Part shown: in pieces, positions 7,854 through 18,189 of the stretch
Numbering within the stretch: the stretch's first letter is position 1
Layout: every line of letters begins with the position of its first letter
Source: Candidatus Coatesiibacteriota bacterium
GTDB taxonomy: Bacteria > JAFGND01
Length of the DNA stretch: 64,000 bases
Reading direction: 5' to 3'
Assembly: GCA_016927185.1 (NCBI GenBank)
Contig: JAFGND010000006.1
Coordinates: forward strand, 1-64,000
Program-made: the position numbers and the translations under genes
The notes under the pieces: model-generated
Databases searched by the model: none
What the model saw: only the letters and a program-made list of their open reading frames with translations
What the model was told of the DNA's origin: nothing

Positions 7854-10199
7854 ATGGGAAACGATAACTGGTTCGATAATGAATACATGAAGGATCAGAA
7901 TATCCAGTCAAACAGACAGGATACATCCCCTCCCCCAAAACATTTGTTCAAAAAGATTCTAAGAACAGGAAAATGGTTACTTATTTTTCTTCTTTATCCC
8001 ATATCAATGTTCTCATTGGGAATCGGTCTGGCGGTAATAGAGGTTTACAACAAGGACTTACCAAGCCTTGAAAATCTCGATAAGGTAGAACCAATGCAGA
8101 CAACCAAAATATATGCTTTGGAGAATTCTTATGAAAAAAATGGAAGGATTGAGACAAAACCGAAACTTCTCAGAAACCTTTACATTCAGAACAGGGAAAT
8201 CTCTACGAGTGAGGAAATCCCTCAATCCATGAAAGATGCAATTGTAGCAGTGGAGGACCACAGATTCTATGAATGGTATCACTTTGGTGTTGATCCATTT
8301 GGCATGCTGAGAGCTTTGGTAAGAAATGTCAGTGGTGGAAAGGTTACAGAGGGAGCATCTTCCATAACCCAGCAATACGTAAGAAATGCCTTCTTCGGAC
8401 AGGAAAAAACCTTCTACAGGAAATTCAGGGAAATGCTTCTGGCTATAAAAATAGAGAAGGAATACAATCTTTCAAAACAGGAGATCCTTGTAAGATATCT
8501 GAACCGTATCTGGTTCGGGCATGGTGCATATGGTATCAAGAGCGCTGCAAGAGTATATTTTGACAAACCTGTTGATAAGCTTACCAAACTTGAATCTGCA
8601 ATGCTTGCCGCAATTGTCAGGAATCCTTCTGCCTATTCACCTTTCAGGCGACCGAAAAGATGTCAGGAAAGGCTGTTTCATGTACTTAGAAGAATGTATG
8701 AGACAAACAAATTGTCAAAAACTGAATACGATTATTTCCTTAATGAATTTAATACTGGAAAGCAATCCGTTCAAAATCTCACATCTCAGGGCTGGAAACG
8801 AATAGCATTTGAAGAAACTGCACCATATTTCATTGATGCTGTCAGGAATTTTTGTGTTAACAGGATAAGTTTCGAAAAAACCAGACAGTATTTACCACCG
8901 GATCAGGATGATGAGGAGATTAATGAATTATATGTTGGCGGGTACAAGATAGAAACAACTCTTGACCTTGAATTACAGAAAATTGCAGAGCAGGAAGTAG
9001 CAAAGTTTACAGAAAAATATGAACTGAAACGTAAATTCAAGCAAACTCTTGAAGACTATAAGAAAATCCCGATTACCGAAAGAAAAAATCCTGCATATAT
9101 ACAATGTGCACTTATTGCCATTGATCCAAAAACAGGTGAAGTGAAAGCAATGGTTGGAGGGAGAAATTATGAACATAGCAAATTCAACAGAGTAACGCAA
9201 GCGCATCGCCAGCCAGGTTCCTCATTCAAACCGGTTGTATATGCACTTGCTCTTGAAAAGCAATTCTCCCCTTCATTTGTCATAATGGATGACACTTTAA
9301 GGGTGGAAGATGGCAACAAGACATGGATGCCCAAGAACTACTCAAGAATGTATCAGGGACCTATGACATTAAGATATGCGATTGCACATTCAGTAAATAT
9401 TCCTGCAGTCAAGCTCGCAATGATACTTGGAATAAATGATATAAGGGACTTTGCAAGGAAGATAGGTATTCATTCCTCATTACCATATACCTACTCACTT
9501 GCACTTGGAACAGGTGAAATAACTCCACTGGAGCTTGCAGCTACTTACTGCATATTTGCCAATGGAGGAAACTATATAGAACCAGTGATGGTAAAAAGAA
9601 TTTCAGCTTATGATGGCAAGGTAATTTTTGAAGAGAATTCACCCAAAACCCAGGTGATATCACCTCAGAATGCATATATAATGCAAGGTTTGTTGAGTTC
9701 AGTTCTTGATATCGGCACTGCTAAATATGCAAGAAGGAACAAGTTCAACTGGCCTGCAGGAGGAAAAACAGGGACAACCTCTGATAATGTTGATGCATGG
9801 TTTGTTGGCTTCACACCAAAGCTGGTATGTGTAGTATGGATTGGATTTGACAAGAGAATCTCATTAGGCAGGCAGCAAACCGGTGGAGATGTATGTTTGC
9901 CATTGTGGACTTCATTCATGAAAAGGGCACACGAACAATATGAAATAGAGGATTTCAAGAAACCTCCAGGCATTGTGGAGAGAAAAATATGCAAGGATAC
10001 AGGGAAACTTGCAAGCCCTAGCTGCACATTAAGTTATAATGAACGCTTCATATCAGGTTTTGAACCAACAGAAGTCTGTGAACACGATTTAATGGGAAAA
10101 GAAGAAGAACTGCCAAGACCCGGAGAAGAAGAAGATGCAGTAATAAATGAATCTTCTCAGGAGCCCATAAAGGATGTTCCAGAAGATCTTGATGAATAA
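7854..10199 (+). CDS. Bifunctional class A penicillin-binding protein (PBP1A family)
   Basis: A 781-residue peptidoglycan synthase. A cytoplasmic N-terminus is followed by one membrane helix (about 38-60). The GT51 glycosyltransferase domain (about 95-280) has catalytic Glu134 in VEDHRFYEW, then EGASSITQQ and RKFREMLLA. The transpeptidase domain has the SxxK serine Ser456 (SSFK), SVN at 513-515 and KTG at 638-640, so both activities should be intact. The C-terminal 70 residues include a Cys-containing segment and an acidic tail rich in Glu. Length fits PBP1A. It follows the Tat-exported phosphodiesterase gene by nine bases and is probably co-transcribed with it. It acts in the periplasm, polymerising and cross-linking lipid II. 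Confidence 0.95.
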   Translation: MGNDNWFDNEYMKDQNIQSNRQDTSPPPKHLFKKILRTGKWLLIFLLYPISMFSLGIGLAVIEVYNKDLPSLENLDKVEPMQTTKIYALENSYEKNGRIETKPKLLRNLYIQNREISTSEEIPQSMKDAIVAVEDHRFYEWYHFGVDPFGMLRALVRNVSGGKVTEGASSITQQYVRNAFFGQEKTFYRKFREMLLAIKIEKEYNLSKQEILVRYLNRIWFGHGAYGIKSAARVYFDKPVDKLTKLESAMLAAIVRNPSAYSPFRRPKRCQERLFHVLRRMYETNKLSKTEYDYFLNEFNTGKQSVQNLTSQGWKRIAFEETAPYFIDAVRNFCVNRISFEKTRQYLPPDQDDEEINELYVGGYKIETTLDLELQKIAEQEVAKFTEKYELKRKFKQTLEDYKKIPITERKNPAYIQCALIAIDPKTGEVKAMVGGRNYEHSKFNRVTQAHRQPGSSFKPVVYALALEKQFSPSFVIMDDTLRVEDGNKTWMPKNYSRMYQGPMTLRYAIAHSVNIPAVKLAMILGINDIRDFARKIGIHSSLPYTYSLALGTGEITPLELAATYCIFANGGNYIEPVMVKRISAYDGKVIFEENSPKTQVISPQNAYIMQGLLSSVLDIGTAKYARRNKFNWPAGGKTGTTSDNVDAWFVGFTPKLVCVVWIGFDKRISLGRQQTGGDVCLPLWTSFMKRAHEQYEIEDFKKPPGIVERKICKDTGKLASPSCTLSYNERFISGFEPTEVCEHDLMGKEEELPRPGEEEDAVINESSQEPIKDVPEDLDE

Positions 10200-10283
10200 A
10201 TTATTTGTACTGTAACAATCAAAGACAAAATGAAATTAAAATCACCAAAGATGACAATCTGTTAAGAAACAAATACTTTAATT

Positions 10284-10368
10284 CGGAGAGGGAGGGATTC
10301 GAACCCTCGGAGAGTTTCCCCTCAGACGCTTAGCAGGCGCCTGCCTTCGGCCGCTCGGCCACCTCTCC
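10284..10368 (-). tRNA. tRNA-Ser (GCU)
   Basis: On the minus strand the 7-bp acceptor stem (GGAGAGG with CCTCTCC), a D arm, an anticodon stem-loop with loop CTGCTAA (anticodon GCT), a long class II variable arm and a TTCGAAT T-loop are all visible. The long variable arm and the G discriminator fit serine. It should read AGC/AGU codons. No CCA is encoded after the discriminator. It lies 15 bases downstream of tRNA-Ser(UGA), so both are likely cut from one transcript. Confidence 0.95.
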
Positions 10369-10383
10369 ATATTAGGAATAAGA

Positions 10384-10466
10384 CGGAGGACGAGGGATTC
10401 GAACCCCCATGAGCAGAAGCTCGGCGGATTTCAAGTCCGCTGCCTTACCGTTAGGACTAGTCCTCC
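10384..10466 (-). tRNA. tRNA-Ser (UGA)
   Basis: On the minus strand the acceptor stem GGAGGAC pairs with its 3' partner, the anticodon loop is CTTGAAA (anticodon TGA), the variable arm is long, and the T-loop is TTCGAAT. It should read UCN codons, mainly UCA. No CCA is encoded. It is the upstream member of a tandem serine pair. A TTGACA (complement of 10505-10510) lies about 40 bases upstream, but I cannot find a well-spaced -10 box. Confidence 0.95.
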
Positions 10467-10577
10467 TATTTGTTCTTGTATGCTTTTCTAAGAGCAATCT
10501 TTCCTGTCAATGCTTTTTTGAAAGATGAATATTATCAGGAAAATTAAAATTCACACCATCCTTTATCATGTTATTCC

Positions 10578-12278
10578 TTATTTTTTCAAAGAATCTGACT
10601 TTTTCAAGAATTCCCTGTAATCTTCCTCAAAAACCAATTCATTTGTGTTTTTCTTGTACATGAGAATAATATGAGGTACATTCCACGTTGGATAATACTT
10701 CAGGTTCACTTCATAAGGACCGAACCACTTTAGTATATAATTCTGCCTGTTAGCTTTCACAACTATCCAGTTGACTGTATCCGGATAATAAAGAAGTGAG
10801 TATTGCGCTTTATCAGAGCTTTTTATAAAAACGTTTTCAGGCAGTTTGCCATCACTTTTCTTTATATATTCCCGTAATGATGCTGATACAAAAATGCTTT
10901 TGTGCTGATTCTTCTTTATATAGTTATATGCATCAGCAAACATATCAGATTTATATTTTATTGAAAAAGCAGAAGAATAAAGCCAGTAAATATTAAATGA
11001 CAAAACAGCCAGAATACCCAGAAAAACCAGTATTCTTAATTTTTGGGGGATTCTCTGTGCAATGAAAGAAATACCTAGTGATGACAGGATAACAAGAAAT
11101 GGAAAAATCACCAGTGAATTCCTTATAACCATCACTTTCTGGCATCCGAGATACAGGAAGTAGATTAGAGGGAAAATGAAAATGGTTGTATATAAATACC
11201 TGTCTGCCTTTTCCCTGGATAGTCTGTAAACATTATACAAGCCAGTAAGTGACAGGATAAAAAGAAGTAACGATATATATGAATAGCGGGAAAATGCGGC
11301 TGTTGAGAAAAATACCACTATTCTTGCCATATGATCAAAACCAGGATTCACTGTATGACCAAACCATCCGCTTTTGTAAACATCTTTTGCCCTCAGTATG
11401 CCATAAAGAAATCTTCCCGGATCAAGTATAGTTCCTGGGGTAGATGCAATATAGGATGCAGCAAAAACAAGTATCAGAATAAAAAATCTGTAATAAAGCC
11501 TGTCTATTCTCTTCATTTTGTAAAGAAAATATGTTGCAAGAAGTATGGAAATCAATATCAGTCCCCCAGGATACTTGCTTCCCACAACAAGTCCGCAGGA
11601 TATTGCAGAGAGTTTCAGATAAAGATAAGTCTTGCTTTCCTTCTTGAAGGCAAGGATTATGAAAAGACAGCATAGAGTTATGAATTGCCACATCAAGGCA
11701 TCTGAAACAGCCCATCTTGAATGATAATTGATTTCCCATGAAAATGCATATAATGCTGATGCAATCACAGATTCAAACTGGTTGCCTCTCAGGTAATAAA
11801 CAGCCAGATAAATCCAGACTATGCTCAATGTGGACAAGATTAAAAACAAGGTTCTTATATTCAAAAGAGTTGATTTCTGTGAGGCTTTATAAAAAAGCAG
11901 ATATTGAATTTCCTTAAGCTTGTTTACACTAGTTTTTTTATCAGGAGCATTATTGTCTTGTTCATTGCTTTTTGAAGATTCATACCTTTTTGCAATATAT
12001 GAATTCAGGTAGTACAATCCAGCATTCTGATAAATAGTATAGATAAATGATGGACTGACTGCAACAATTGCAACATTGTACATCATTGAAGGATAATAAT
12101 AAGTTGTTGGTAAAAGCCTGCCTTTATGGATTACATTGTGAATATACTTTGTTGTGAAAGTTTCATCCCAGTGAATTCCATAATCAATTCCCAAAAGACC
12201 GGCATACAATGAAATGCAATATATTACTGATATCGATAGAAGTAATGAAAATTTTCCAGAGGAAAGAAATCTTTTCAT
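10578..12278 (-). CDS. PMT/ArnT-like integral membrane glycosyltransferase (GT-C fold)
   Basis: About 566 residues with a dozen or so hydrophobic helices. After the first helix comes GIDYGIHWDE, whose acidic residues match the conserved extracytoplasmic Asp/Glu of GT-C enzymes of the PMT/ArnT/dolichyl-mannosyltransferase family. A large polar loop lies near residues 95-125, and a soluble C-terminal domain of about 120 residues follows the last helix. Such enzymes move a sugar from a polyprenyl-phosphate carrier onto lipid A, protein or glycan on the outer face of the cytoplasmic membrane. I start it at the Met of MKRFLSSGKF just before the first helix; in-frame upstream starts at 12284 and further out are possible but add a non-membrane extension. 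It is divergent from addB and has no co-directional neighbour except the tRNAs downstream. The substrate is unknown. Confidence 0.8.
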   Translation of the reverse strand: MKRFLSSGKFSLLLSISVIYCISLYAGLLGIDYGIHWDETFTTKYIHNVIHKGRLLPTTYYYPSMMYNVAIVAVSPSFIYTIYQNAGLYYLNSYIAKRYESSKSNEQDNNAPDKKTSVNKLKEIQYLLFYKASQKSTLLNIRTLFLILSTLSIVWIYLAVYYLRGNQFESVIASALYAFSWEINYHSRWAVSDALMWQFITLCCLFIILAFKKESKTYLYLKLSAISCGLVVGSKYPGGLILISILLATYFLYKMKRIDRLYYRFFILILVFAASYIASTPGTILDPGRFLYGILRAKDVYKSGWFGHTVNPGFDHMARIVVFFSTAAFSRYSYISLLLFILSLTGLYNVYRLSREKADRYLYTTIFIFPLIYFLYLGCQKVMVIRNSLVIFPFLVILSSLGISFIAQRIPQKLRILVFLGILAVLSFNIYWLYSSAFSIKYKSDMFADAYNYIKKNQHKSIFVSASLREYIKKSDGKLPENVFIKSSDKAQYSLLYYPDTVNWIVVKANRQNYILKWFGPYEVNLKYYPTWNVPHIILMYKKNTNELVFEEDYREFLKKSDSLKK

Positions 12279-12382
12279 ATTCATTTCACTTTCAAATGCA
12301 GTTTGATGCATGAAAACAATAAAAGTGTCAAGCAAATTCAAGTTTTCTTGACAAAATCTGCTGATAAAAATGGATAACAATC

Positions 12383-15052
12383 ATGCCCGAAAGCAGAATA
12401 TTGAAATATGATTCTGAAAGCGCTGAAAAAGAAGAGATTTTATACAGGGATATACTTGAAGAACTTCAAAGGACAGATGACCCTGAGAACATCGTATTTC
12501 TGACAAGCAGCAATATCAGGAAAAAAAGGCTTCTGTCATTTCTTTTCAGGAATAATTACTCATTTTCACCACTTATAGTAACTCGTCTGACTCCGTATCT
12601 AGTTCACCAGCTGAACATTACCGATCCAATCTTGAATCCCTTCCAGACTAAATTCCTTCTCTATTCATTATCATCTTCATACAAGAAAGACATTACAGAT
12701 CTGCAGCTGATAAGCCTTGCAGAAATCTGGTTAATGCTTCTATCTCAGACTGACAGACCGGTAAAGTTTAAAGACAAATCTTTCCCTTGCAGATATAGAG
12801 AGGTTCCTTTAATAATAACTGAAGACATGGTTACACATGATTGCATTTACAATGTATTCGAGATACTTTCAGATCTGTCTGAAATCCAGTCCGTTAGCTA
12901 TCTTGATATAATAAGAAATACTGCTTCCGGTCTTCCAGAAGAATCTCTCTGGTTCTGTGATACTTTCAGCACATTATCTTCATATCTCAGTAAACTGCTT
13001 CGGATAATTTCCAATAATGTAATGAAGTTTTCATATTACACTCCTTTTAAAGAAAATTCTCTTGAATGCAGGAATTGTATCAGTATGCCAACTTCAAGGA
13101 GAATAACACAGAACCTTTATTTCAGGGACTTCTTGACTCCTGCAGAGGAAATAAATCATGCAAAGGATATTCTCAGCACTCTCGATATGCAAGAAACGAT
13201 TATTGTGGCAAGCGATATTGAAGTATACCTTCCCTATCTCAGGCTTATGGGTGAGATAGAGGTTTACAAGGGAAATGAGCTCTCGCAGTTCTGGCCTTTC
13301 TGGAATATACTTGGTAATGATGCAACTATAAAGGATTTGAAAATCTTTATTGATTTTCCATCATGGGAAATCCTTGATAATACTGAAAAGCATGAACTGA
13401 AGACAGAAATCAAGAAAAAACTTCAGAGGGAACCTGTTCTAAATTTCCTTGAAAGATTCACTTCTGGAAGTCTGCATGAAATATCAGTCTTAAGAGAAGC
13501 AACTGGAATCGAACTAATAAATGGCATTATATGCTTTTTCGAGAAGTACTTCAGACCGAAAATAGAGAAAGAATATGATAGTTATATGATACTCAGGAAA
13601 AAGCTCAATGATTTGCTGGATAAAAGACTCCTTGAAAATCTGGATAATCTTGATGTGGTTATGCTGCCAGTTTTGGCAGAAGAAGAGAAAGATAACAGCG
13701 ACATCGCCAGAATTGCAGGAATCCCTGTATATTCTATGGAAGATGCCTTGAACCTTAATGCAGAGAATCTTATCTTTCTTGGTGCATCAGTAGAGCTTTT
13801 TCCCAAGACCCAGAAGAGCATTCCCTACGCAAAGGATGAACTCCTTAACTTACTGGGAATGAGCAATTCAAGAAAAAGCATTGAAATACAAGTCAGTACA
13901 TTTGAAAACTTGATTAGAGGATACAGGAACGTATATTTTTCCTGTTTCAAATGTGATCTTTCAGGCAATCATTTCCTGAAATCACCATTACTGCAGGGGA
14001 TGGACTTGAAAAAAGCGGATCCCGTGATCTTCAGTCTCAACAGGAATTCAAGCAGAAATCCTGAAAGAGCGTTGAAACTGAAGAATATTGACATCAAGAG
14101 AAAAAGCAATAAGGATGATAATATAAACTTGTGGAATGATTTCATAAAAACTGATGAACTGAAAACCGATATGGATCTTAATATTGCAAGATGGTCAACA
14201 ATGATATCTCCGACAAGTCTGGAAAGATACGCAAATTGCCCTTACAAGTTCTTTCTTTATGACCTGATCAAATTGCATGAACCCATGCAGGATGAGGAGG
14301 AATGGGATAAAAGATCAGAAGGGATATTGATACATGAAGTTTTAAGAATCTTCTATGAGAAGTTTATAAACAGGAAAATTTCATCAATTGAAGAGAAAGA
14401 CTGGCAGGGATTAAGAAGGATTTTTGAATCAGAAATTAGTAAATTGAATATGGAACCAATACAGCAGAGAATACTTGAAAAGCAATGGTTACATGAAAAC
14501 TCTCTACTAGACCAGTTCATAATGATAGAGAAAGCATATAAGCCTGAAAGAATAGTATTTGCTCTTGAGAGAGAAGTAGAATACACAATGGAAGCGGATC
14601 AAAGCGACAAAGTGACTTTGAAAGGGAAAATTGACAGGATTGATATGATAAATGAGCAAAACTTCATAATATTTGACTACAAGACTGGAAAGACAAAGAC
14701 TGACAGAATAAGCAAGAAAATTAAAAATAACGAATTTCTGCAAATCCCAGCCTATTCCTATATTTTTGAAAAAACCGCTAAGAACAGCAATATCATTGAT
14801 TCTTATATTTACAGCCTGTCAGAAAAAGCATTTCTGTTCAATATTTCCAGAATCATCTCTGATTGCATTGTAAATAATGAAAATGAAACAATTTCCTCTC
14901 CCAGTAAATATTTCGAGTATGCATTCAGGATTATTTATGATGATATAAAGAGCAGGAAATTCAAGCCAGTAAAAGGCAAGCATGAAAACAGAAGCTGCGG
15001 ATATTGTTCATATAGTCCGGTATGTCCATATTTCAAGGATACAGGATATTAA
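12383..15052 (+). CDS. addB: AddB-type subunit of the AddAB helicase-nuclease
   Basis: An 889-residue protein. The last 280 residues hold a PD-(D/E)XK RecB-family nuclease: SPTSLERYANC, an IHEVLRIFYE helix, KGKIDRID and the catalytic IFDYKTGKT. Four cysteines, Cys619 and then Cys872, Cys875 and Cys881 near the C-terminus, have the spacing of the 4Fe-4S 'iron staple' of AddB. The first 550 residues are a diverged helicase-like body without an evident Walker A motif, shorter than in the Bacillus AddB (about 1,160 residues). With AddA it should process double-strand DNA ends for RecA loading. The addA ATG follows the stop by two bases. The N-terminal half is poorly conserved to the eye; the call rests on the C-terminal domain and the partner gene. 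Confidence 0.88.
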   Translation: MPESRILKYDSESAEKEEILYRDILEELQRTDDPENIVFLTSSNIRKKRLLSFLFRNNYSFSPLIVTRLTPYLVHQLNITDPILNPFQTKFLLYSLSSSYKKDITDLQLISLAEIWLMLLSQTDRPVKFKDKSFPCRYREVPLIITEDMVTHDCIYNVFEILSDLSEIQSVSYLDIIRNTASGLPEESLWFCDTFSTLSSYLSKLLRIISNNVMKFSYYTPFKENSLECRNCISMPTSRRITQNLYFRDFLTPAEEINHAKDILSTLDMQETIIVASDIEVYLPYLRLMGEIEVYKGNELSQFWPFWNILGNDATIKDLKIFIDFPSWEILDNTEKHELKTEIKKKLQREPVLNFLERFTSGSLHEISVLREATGIELINGIICFFEKYFRPKIEKEYDSYMILRKKLNDLLDKRLLENLDNLDVVMLPVLAEEEKDNSDIARIAGIPVYSMEDALNLNAENLIFLGASVELFPKTQKSIPYAKDELLNLLGMSNSRKSIEIQVSTFENLIRGYRNVYFSCFKCDLSGNHFLKSPLLQGMDLKKADPVIFSLNRNSSRNPERALKLKNIDIKRKSNKDDNINLWNDFIKTDELKTDMDLNIARWSTMISPTSLERYANCPYKFFLYDLIKLHEPMQDEEEWDKRSEGILIHEVLRIFYEKFINRKISSIEEKDWQGLRRIFESEISKLNMEPIQQRILEKQWLHENSLLDQFIMIEKAYKPERIVFALEREVEYTMEADQSDKVTLKGKIDRIDMINEQNFIIFDYKTGKTKTDRISKKIKNNEFLQIPAYSYIFEKTAKNSNIIDSYIYSLSEKAFLFNISRIISDCIVNNENETISSPSKYFEYAFRIIYDDIKSRKFKPVKGKHENRSCGYCSYSPVCPYFKDTGY

Positions 15053-15054
15053 AA

Positions 15055-18000
15055 ATGAAAATACCCCCAGCTGAATTTTTTGAAAGCCTTGTTCTAAACG
15101 GTAGTAATTTCCGGAAACCTTCTGAAGTCTCTGATTCTGATTGGCAGAACCTTATTACTGAGACAAAACTGGACAGATACCAGGCAAAAGCTGTCCTGTT
15201 CGATCAGGAAAAACAGGCTTCCTCAAAAATAGTTCTAAATGCTTCAGCAGGATCAGGAAAAACGAGAGTCTTGACACTCCGAATCCTGAAGCTCCTTTTT
15301 GATGGATATGATATTAATAACGTAGTAGCAATAACCTTTACCAGAAAAGCAACAAGTGAAATGAAAAGCAGGTTATTGTATTATCTTTACCTTTTTGAAA
15401 AGGTTTTTGAAAACTGGAAACCGAATTGGCTTGTACTTGATAAATATCCCATCTGCAATTATTTCTTGAGCAAGGTCGAGAAAAATATCTGGCAAAGTTC
15501 CCTTCAAATCCATACAATAGATTCATTCATAATAAGTCTGCTAAGGAAAAATCCTATACCAGTAAACCTTTTATATAATTTCGAGATAGCAGATTCACTT
15601 GAAAAAAACGAAAGAATGAAAAATGTTATCACCAAAGTCATGCAGGAAGTTGAAAACCAGAACCCATCAATATTCTATTGCGGACTGGATCTTTTCAATA
15701 ATCTTGATGAATTCTACTCATCCATAATAAGGTTGATTGATGACAAGGATATTTCTTTCAAGTATTTCATGAGAGCATATGTTAATAATTGTGATGTTCA
15801 GCAATCCCTTAACAATGATTATTTGATGAAAAAGATTGTATCTTTCCAGAAACTTATCCCTTCAATACTGGACAAAGTTGATAAATATGAAACTGAAATC
15901 CTCCTTGAAAAACTCCTTCTTCCTGTTGATACAGATAATATACTGCCATTATGGCTTGAAAAAAAGACCAGGGAAACTTTTGCAATAAAAAAACGAAAGA
16001 AAATCAATCCAGTTGATGATCTTGTAACTTGTTATATGGAAATTCTGCCTTCTCTGGAATTATTCTGGAATAATAAAAGAAAGGAAATAGAGAACTGCTT
16101 TTGCCAATTATGGGAAATCAATTTCAGATTCTGGAATGAATACAAGAATTATCTTGGTTTCTCATACCTTGGAGATTTTGAAAGAATAGACAGTCTTTTC
16201 AAAATAGACAACAAACCATTTGATTTCTGTCATCTACTGATAGACGAATTCCAGGATACTGATATCCTGCAATGGGAGATAGTTGAGCAGATAACGAGAG
16301 AATGGTTTGCAGGAGAGGGATTCTATCAATCACAAGGAAAGCATCCAAGTCTTCTTGTTGTAGGAGATCCTATGCAGAGTATTTTCAGATTCAGAGGAGG
16401 AGATGGCCGGATAATTAGTAATCTTCTCGGTGAGGGCACAGACTGGAAAGGATATCCCCTGAAAATAAACTATAGAAGCGGATGCAATATTATAAAAAGC
16501 ATAAATGAATCATTTCCAAAACTGGATATAGAAGCCGCAAGAACTGGAGGAAAAGTCAAGAAATACTTAATAGAAGAAAATAAACTGGAAGACATCAAAA
16601 AACTGCTAGTTAATCTCCTGTTTTCAAGGCATAAAAGCAATAAAGGAGAATATGACTGGAAGGATATAGCTATCCTGTTCAGATCCAACAGGTATATAGA
16701 CAGTTTTGCAAAAGAACTTGATAAAAACGGAATACCTGCCTGGTCTTCCTCCACCAGAAACCTGTTTGATAAGGACTATGTAAAGCTTATAACTGCTATC
16801 ATAAACTGGCTGGATCAACCTGACAATTCCATATTATTGATCTATCTACTCATGCTTGATGACACTATTTCAAGTGATGATGCTATCTTGCTTACAAAAG
16901 ACTTTAATGGATCTGGATATCCTTCTCTCTATTCCTATCTTTCAGAAAGTGGCAATAATAAAATCCGAGAAAGCAAATTATGGAAAATGCTGAAAAATTC
17001 AATTGAAATAAGAAACTCCTTCTCGCCATGGTTTACCATCAAGAACATACTTAAGGAACTTGAATTACAGATCATCATAGAGAATTCAGGAAGCAAGAAT
17101 GACCTGTTTGAATATCAAATGATAATCAGTACTGTTGAAAACTTATCTTTTCAAACAGATAATTTTGTAGAATTTACAGCAAAATGGAATGAAACTGTTA
17201 GCTCCAGAGCGGATTTCATTATACCATCAGAAGAGAACAAGGAAGAAAAGGACTATGTTACATTGAGTTCAATACATAAAGCCAAGGGACTTGAATGGAA
17301 ACTTGTTATACTGCCTTATGATTTCAATACAATCAGGATAAATCCCCCGAAATTACCGGTTTATGATGACAGGACATCAAAGCTCTTCTTTGATCTGGGG
17401 AAACTGAATAATGTCTTGTATGAAGAATTCGAAAGTTTCACGGAAGAATTCAAGGAACAGACAAAAGAAGAAGAGAAGAGAATTTTTTATGTAGCTGCAA
17501 CAAGAGCTAAGGATGAGCTTGTGATATTTGGAACAGAGAAGGAAAATTTTTCATGGAGTACATGGCTGAAGAATATTGAAACAGAAACCCCTTCTGAATT
17601 AATCGAAAAACAATACTATAATCCTTTGAGAAAGGAAGTTGACTGGGACAAAATAGTGGAAAGAAATCCAAAATCAGAACTCCTTGAGATAAACATACTG
17701 GATAAGGAAATCAACTATATTCAGAAGACAAAGGGTACTGTCATCCATGAGTTTCTTCGATATTTGTCAGGCAATGAACAATGCAGACAAAAACCTGATT
17801 TCAAGAAATTCATGTATCATATAGAAAACAATTTCCTTCTTAATGAGTTTGATTACAGTGAGTGCTGGGAAGAAGCAGTCAAGATCTTTAACGGCAAGCA
17901 TGGCTATCTTATAAAAAGCAAGGGAGAGACTGAGTTCTCGGTAATTCTTGATGAAAAGGGTAATATAGGAAGAATTGATAAAATGATAAAATATGATGAT

Positions 18001-18189
18001 AGAGTATTAATACTTGATTACAAATCAGACAAAGTCAAGGACAGAAATTATCTCAAAAAGCATTTCATGGATAATTATGCGAAGACAATGAATAACTATA
18101 TAAATGCGGTAAAAGTTATTTACAAGGACTATGATATCGAAGCAAAATGGCTCAGTACTTTTTATGAAGAATTGATTACTAAGGATTAA
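15055..18189 (+). CDS. addA: AddA-type UvrD/RecB helicase-nuclease
   Basis: A 1,044-residue superfamily 1A helicase fused to a RecB nuclease. Helicase motifs in order: Walker A ASAGSGKT (Lys69), AITFTRKAT, HTIDSF, motif II LIDEFQDTD (Asp397-Glu398), VVGDPMQSIFRFRGGD, INYRSG, SSIHKAKGLEW, and FYVAATRAK. The C-terminal nuclease has GTVIHEFL, GRIDKM (Asp975) and LDYKSDK (Asp988 and Lys990), so both activities should be intact. I chose the ATG at 15055 because AGGA lies eight bases upstream; the upstream ATG at 15022 would overlap addB by 31 bases. It forms the AddAB end-resection complex with the preceding gene. Its last four bases overlap the convergent phosphotransferase-like gene. Confidence 0.94.
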   Translation: MKIPPAEFFESLVLNGSNFRKPSEVSDSDWQNLITETKLDRYQAKAVLFDQEKQASSKIVLNASAGSGKTRVLTLRILKLLFDGYDINNVVAITFTRKATSEMKSRLLYYLYLFEKVFENWKPNWLVLDKYPICNYFLSKVEKNIWQSSLQIHTIDSFIISLLRKNPIPVNLLYNFEIADSLEKNERMKNVITKVMQEVENQNPSIFYCGLDLFNNLDEFYSSIIRLIDDKDISFKYFMRAYVNNCDVQQSLNNDYLMKKIVSFQKLIPSILDKVDKYETEILLEKLLLPVDTDNILPLWLEKKTRETFAIKKRKKINPVDDLVTCYMEILPSLELFWNNKRKEIENCFCQLWEINFRFWNEYKNYLGFSYLGDFERIDSLFKIDNKPFDFCHLLIDEFQDTDILQWEIVEQITREWFAGEGFYQSQGKHPSLLVVGDPMQSIFRFRGGDGRIISNLLGEGTDWKGYPLKINYRSGCNIIKSINESFPKLDIEAARTGGKVKKYLIEENKLEDIKKLLVNLLFSRHKSNKGEYDWKDIAILFRSNRYIDSFAKELDKNGIPAWSSSTRNLFDKDYVKLITAIINWLDQPDNSILLIYLLMLDDTISSDDAILLTKDFNGSGYPSLYSYLSESGNNKIRESKLWKMLKNSIEIRNSFSPWFTIKNILKELELQIIIENSGSKNDLFEYQMIISTVENLSFQTDNFVEFTAKWNETVSSRADFIIPSEENKEEKDYVTLSSIHKAKGLEWKLVILPYDFNTIRINPPKLPVYDDRTSKLFFDLGKLNNVLYEEFESFTEEFKEQTKEEEKRIFYVAATRAKDELVIFGTEKENFSWSTWLKNIETETPSELIEKQYYNPLRKEVDWDKIVERNPKSELLEINILDKEINYIQKTKGTVIHEFLRYLSGNEQCRQKPDFKKFMYHIENNFLLNEFDYSECWEEAVKIFNGKHGYLIKSKGETEFSVILDEKGNIGRIDKMIKYDDRVLILDYKSDKVKDRNYLKKHFMDNYAKTMNNYINAVKVIYKDYDIEAKWLSTFYEELITKD

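Noticed and set aside
10284-10466. Integration site at the tRNA-Ser genes
   Set aside because: No integrase gene, no repeated tRNA 3' end and no change in base composition are seen on either side.
12326-12378. Back-to-back TTGACA boxes between the PMT-like gene and addB
   Set aside because: Neither has a recognisable -10 box at normal spacing; the plus-strand one would leave almost no leader before addB.
15022-15054. Upstream ATG start for addA
   Set aside because: It would overlap addB by 31 bases and has no ribosome binding site, while AGGA precedes the ATG at 15055.
12383-18189. addA and addB as pieces of a phage-defence island
   Set aside because: Both match housekeeping AddAB recombination proteins, and no restriction, toxin or other defence gene is next to them.
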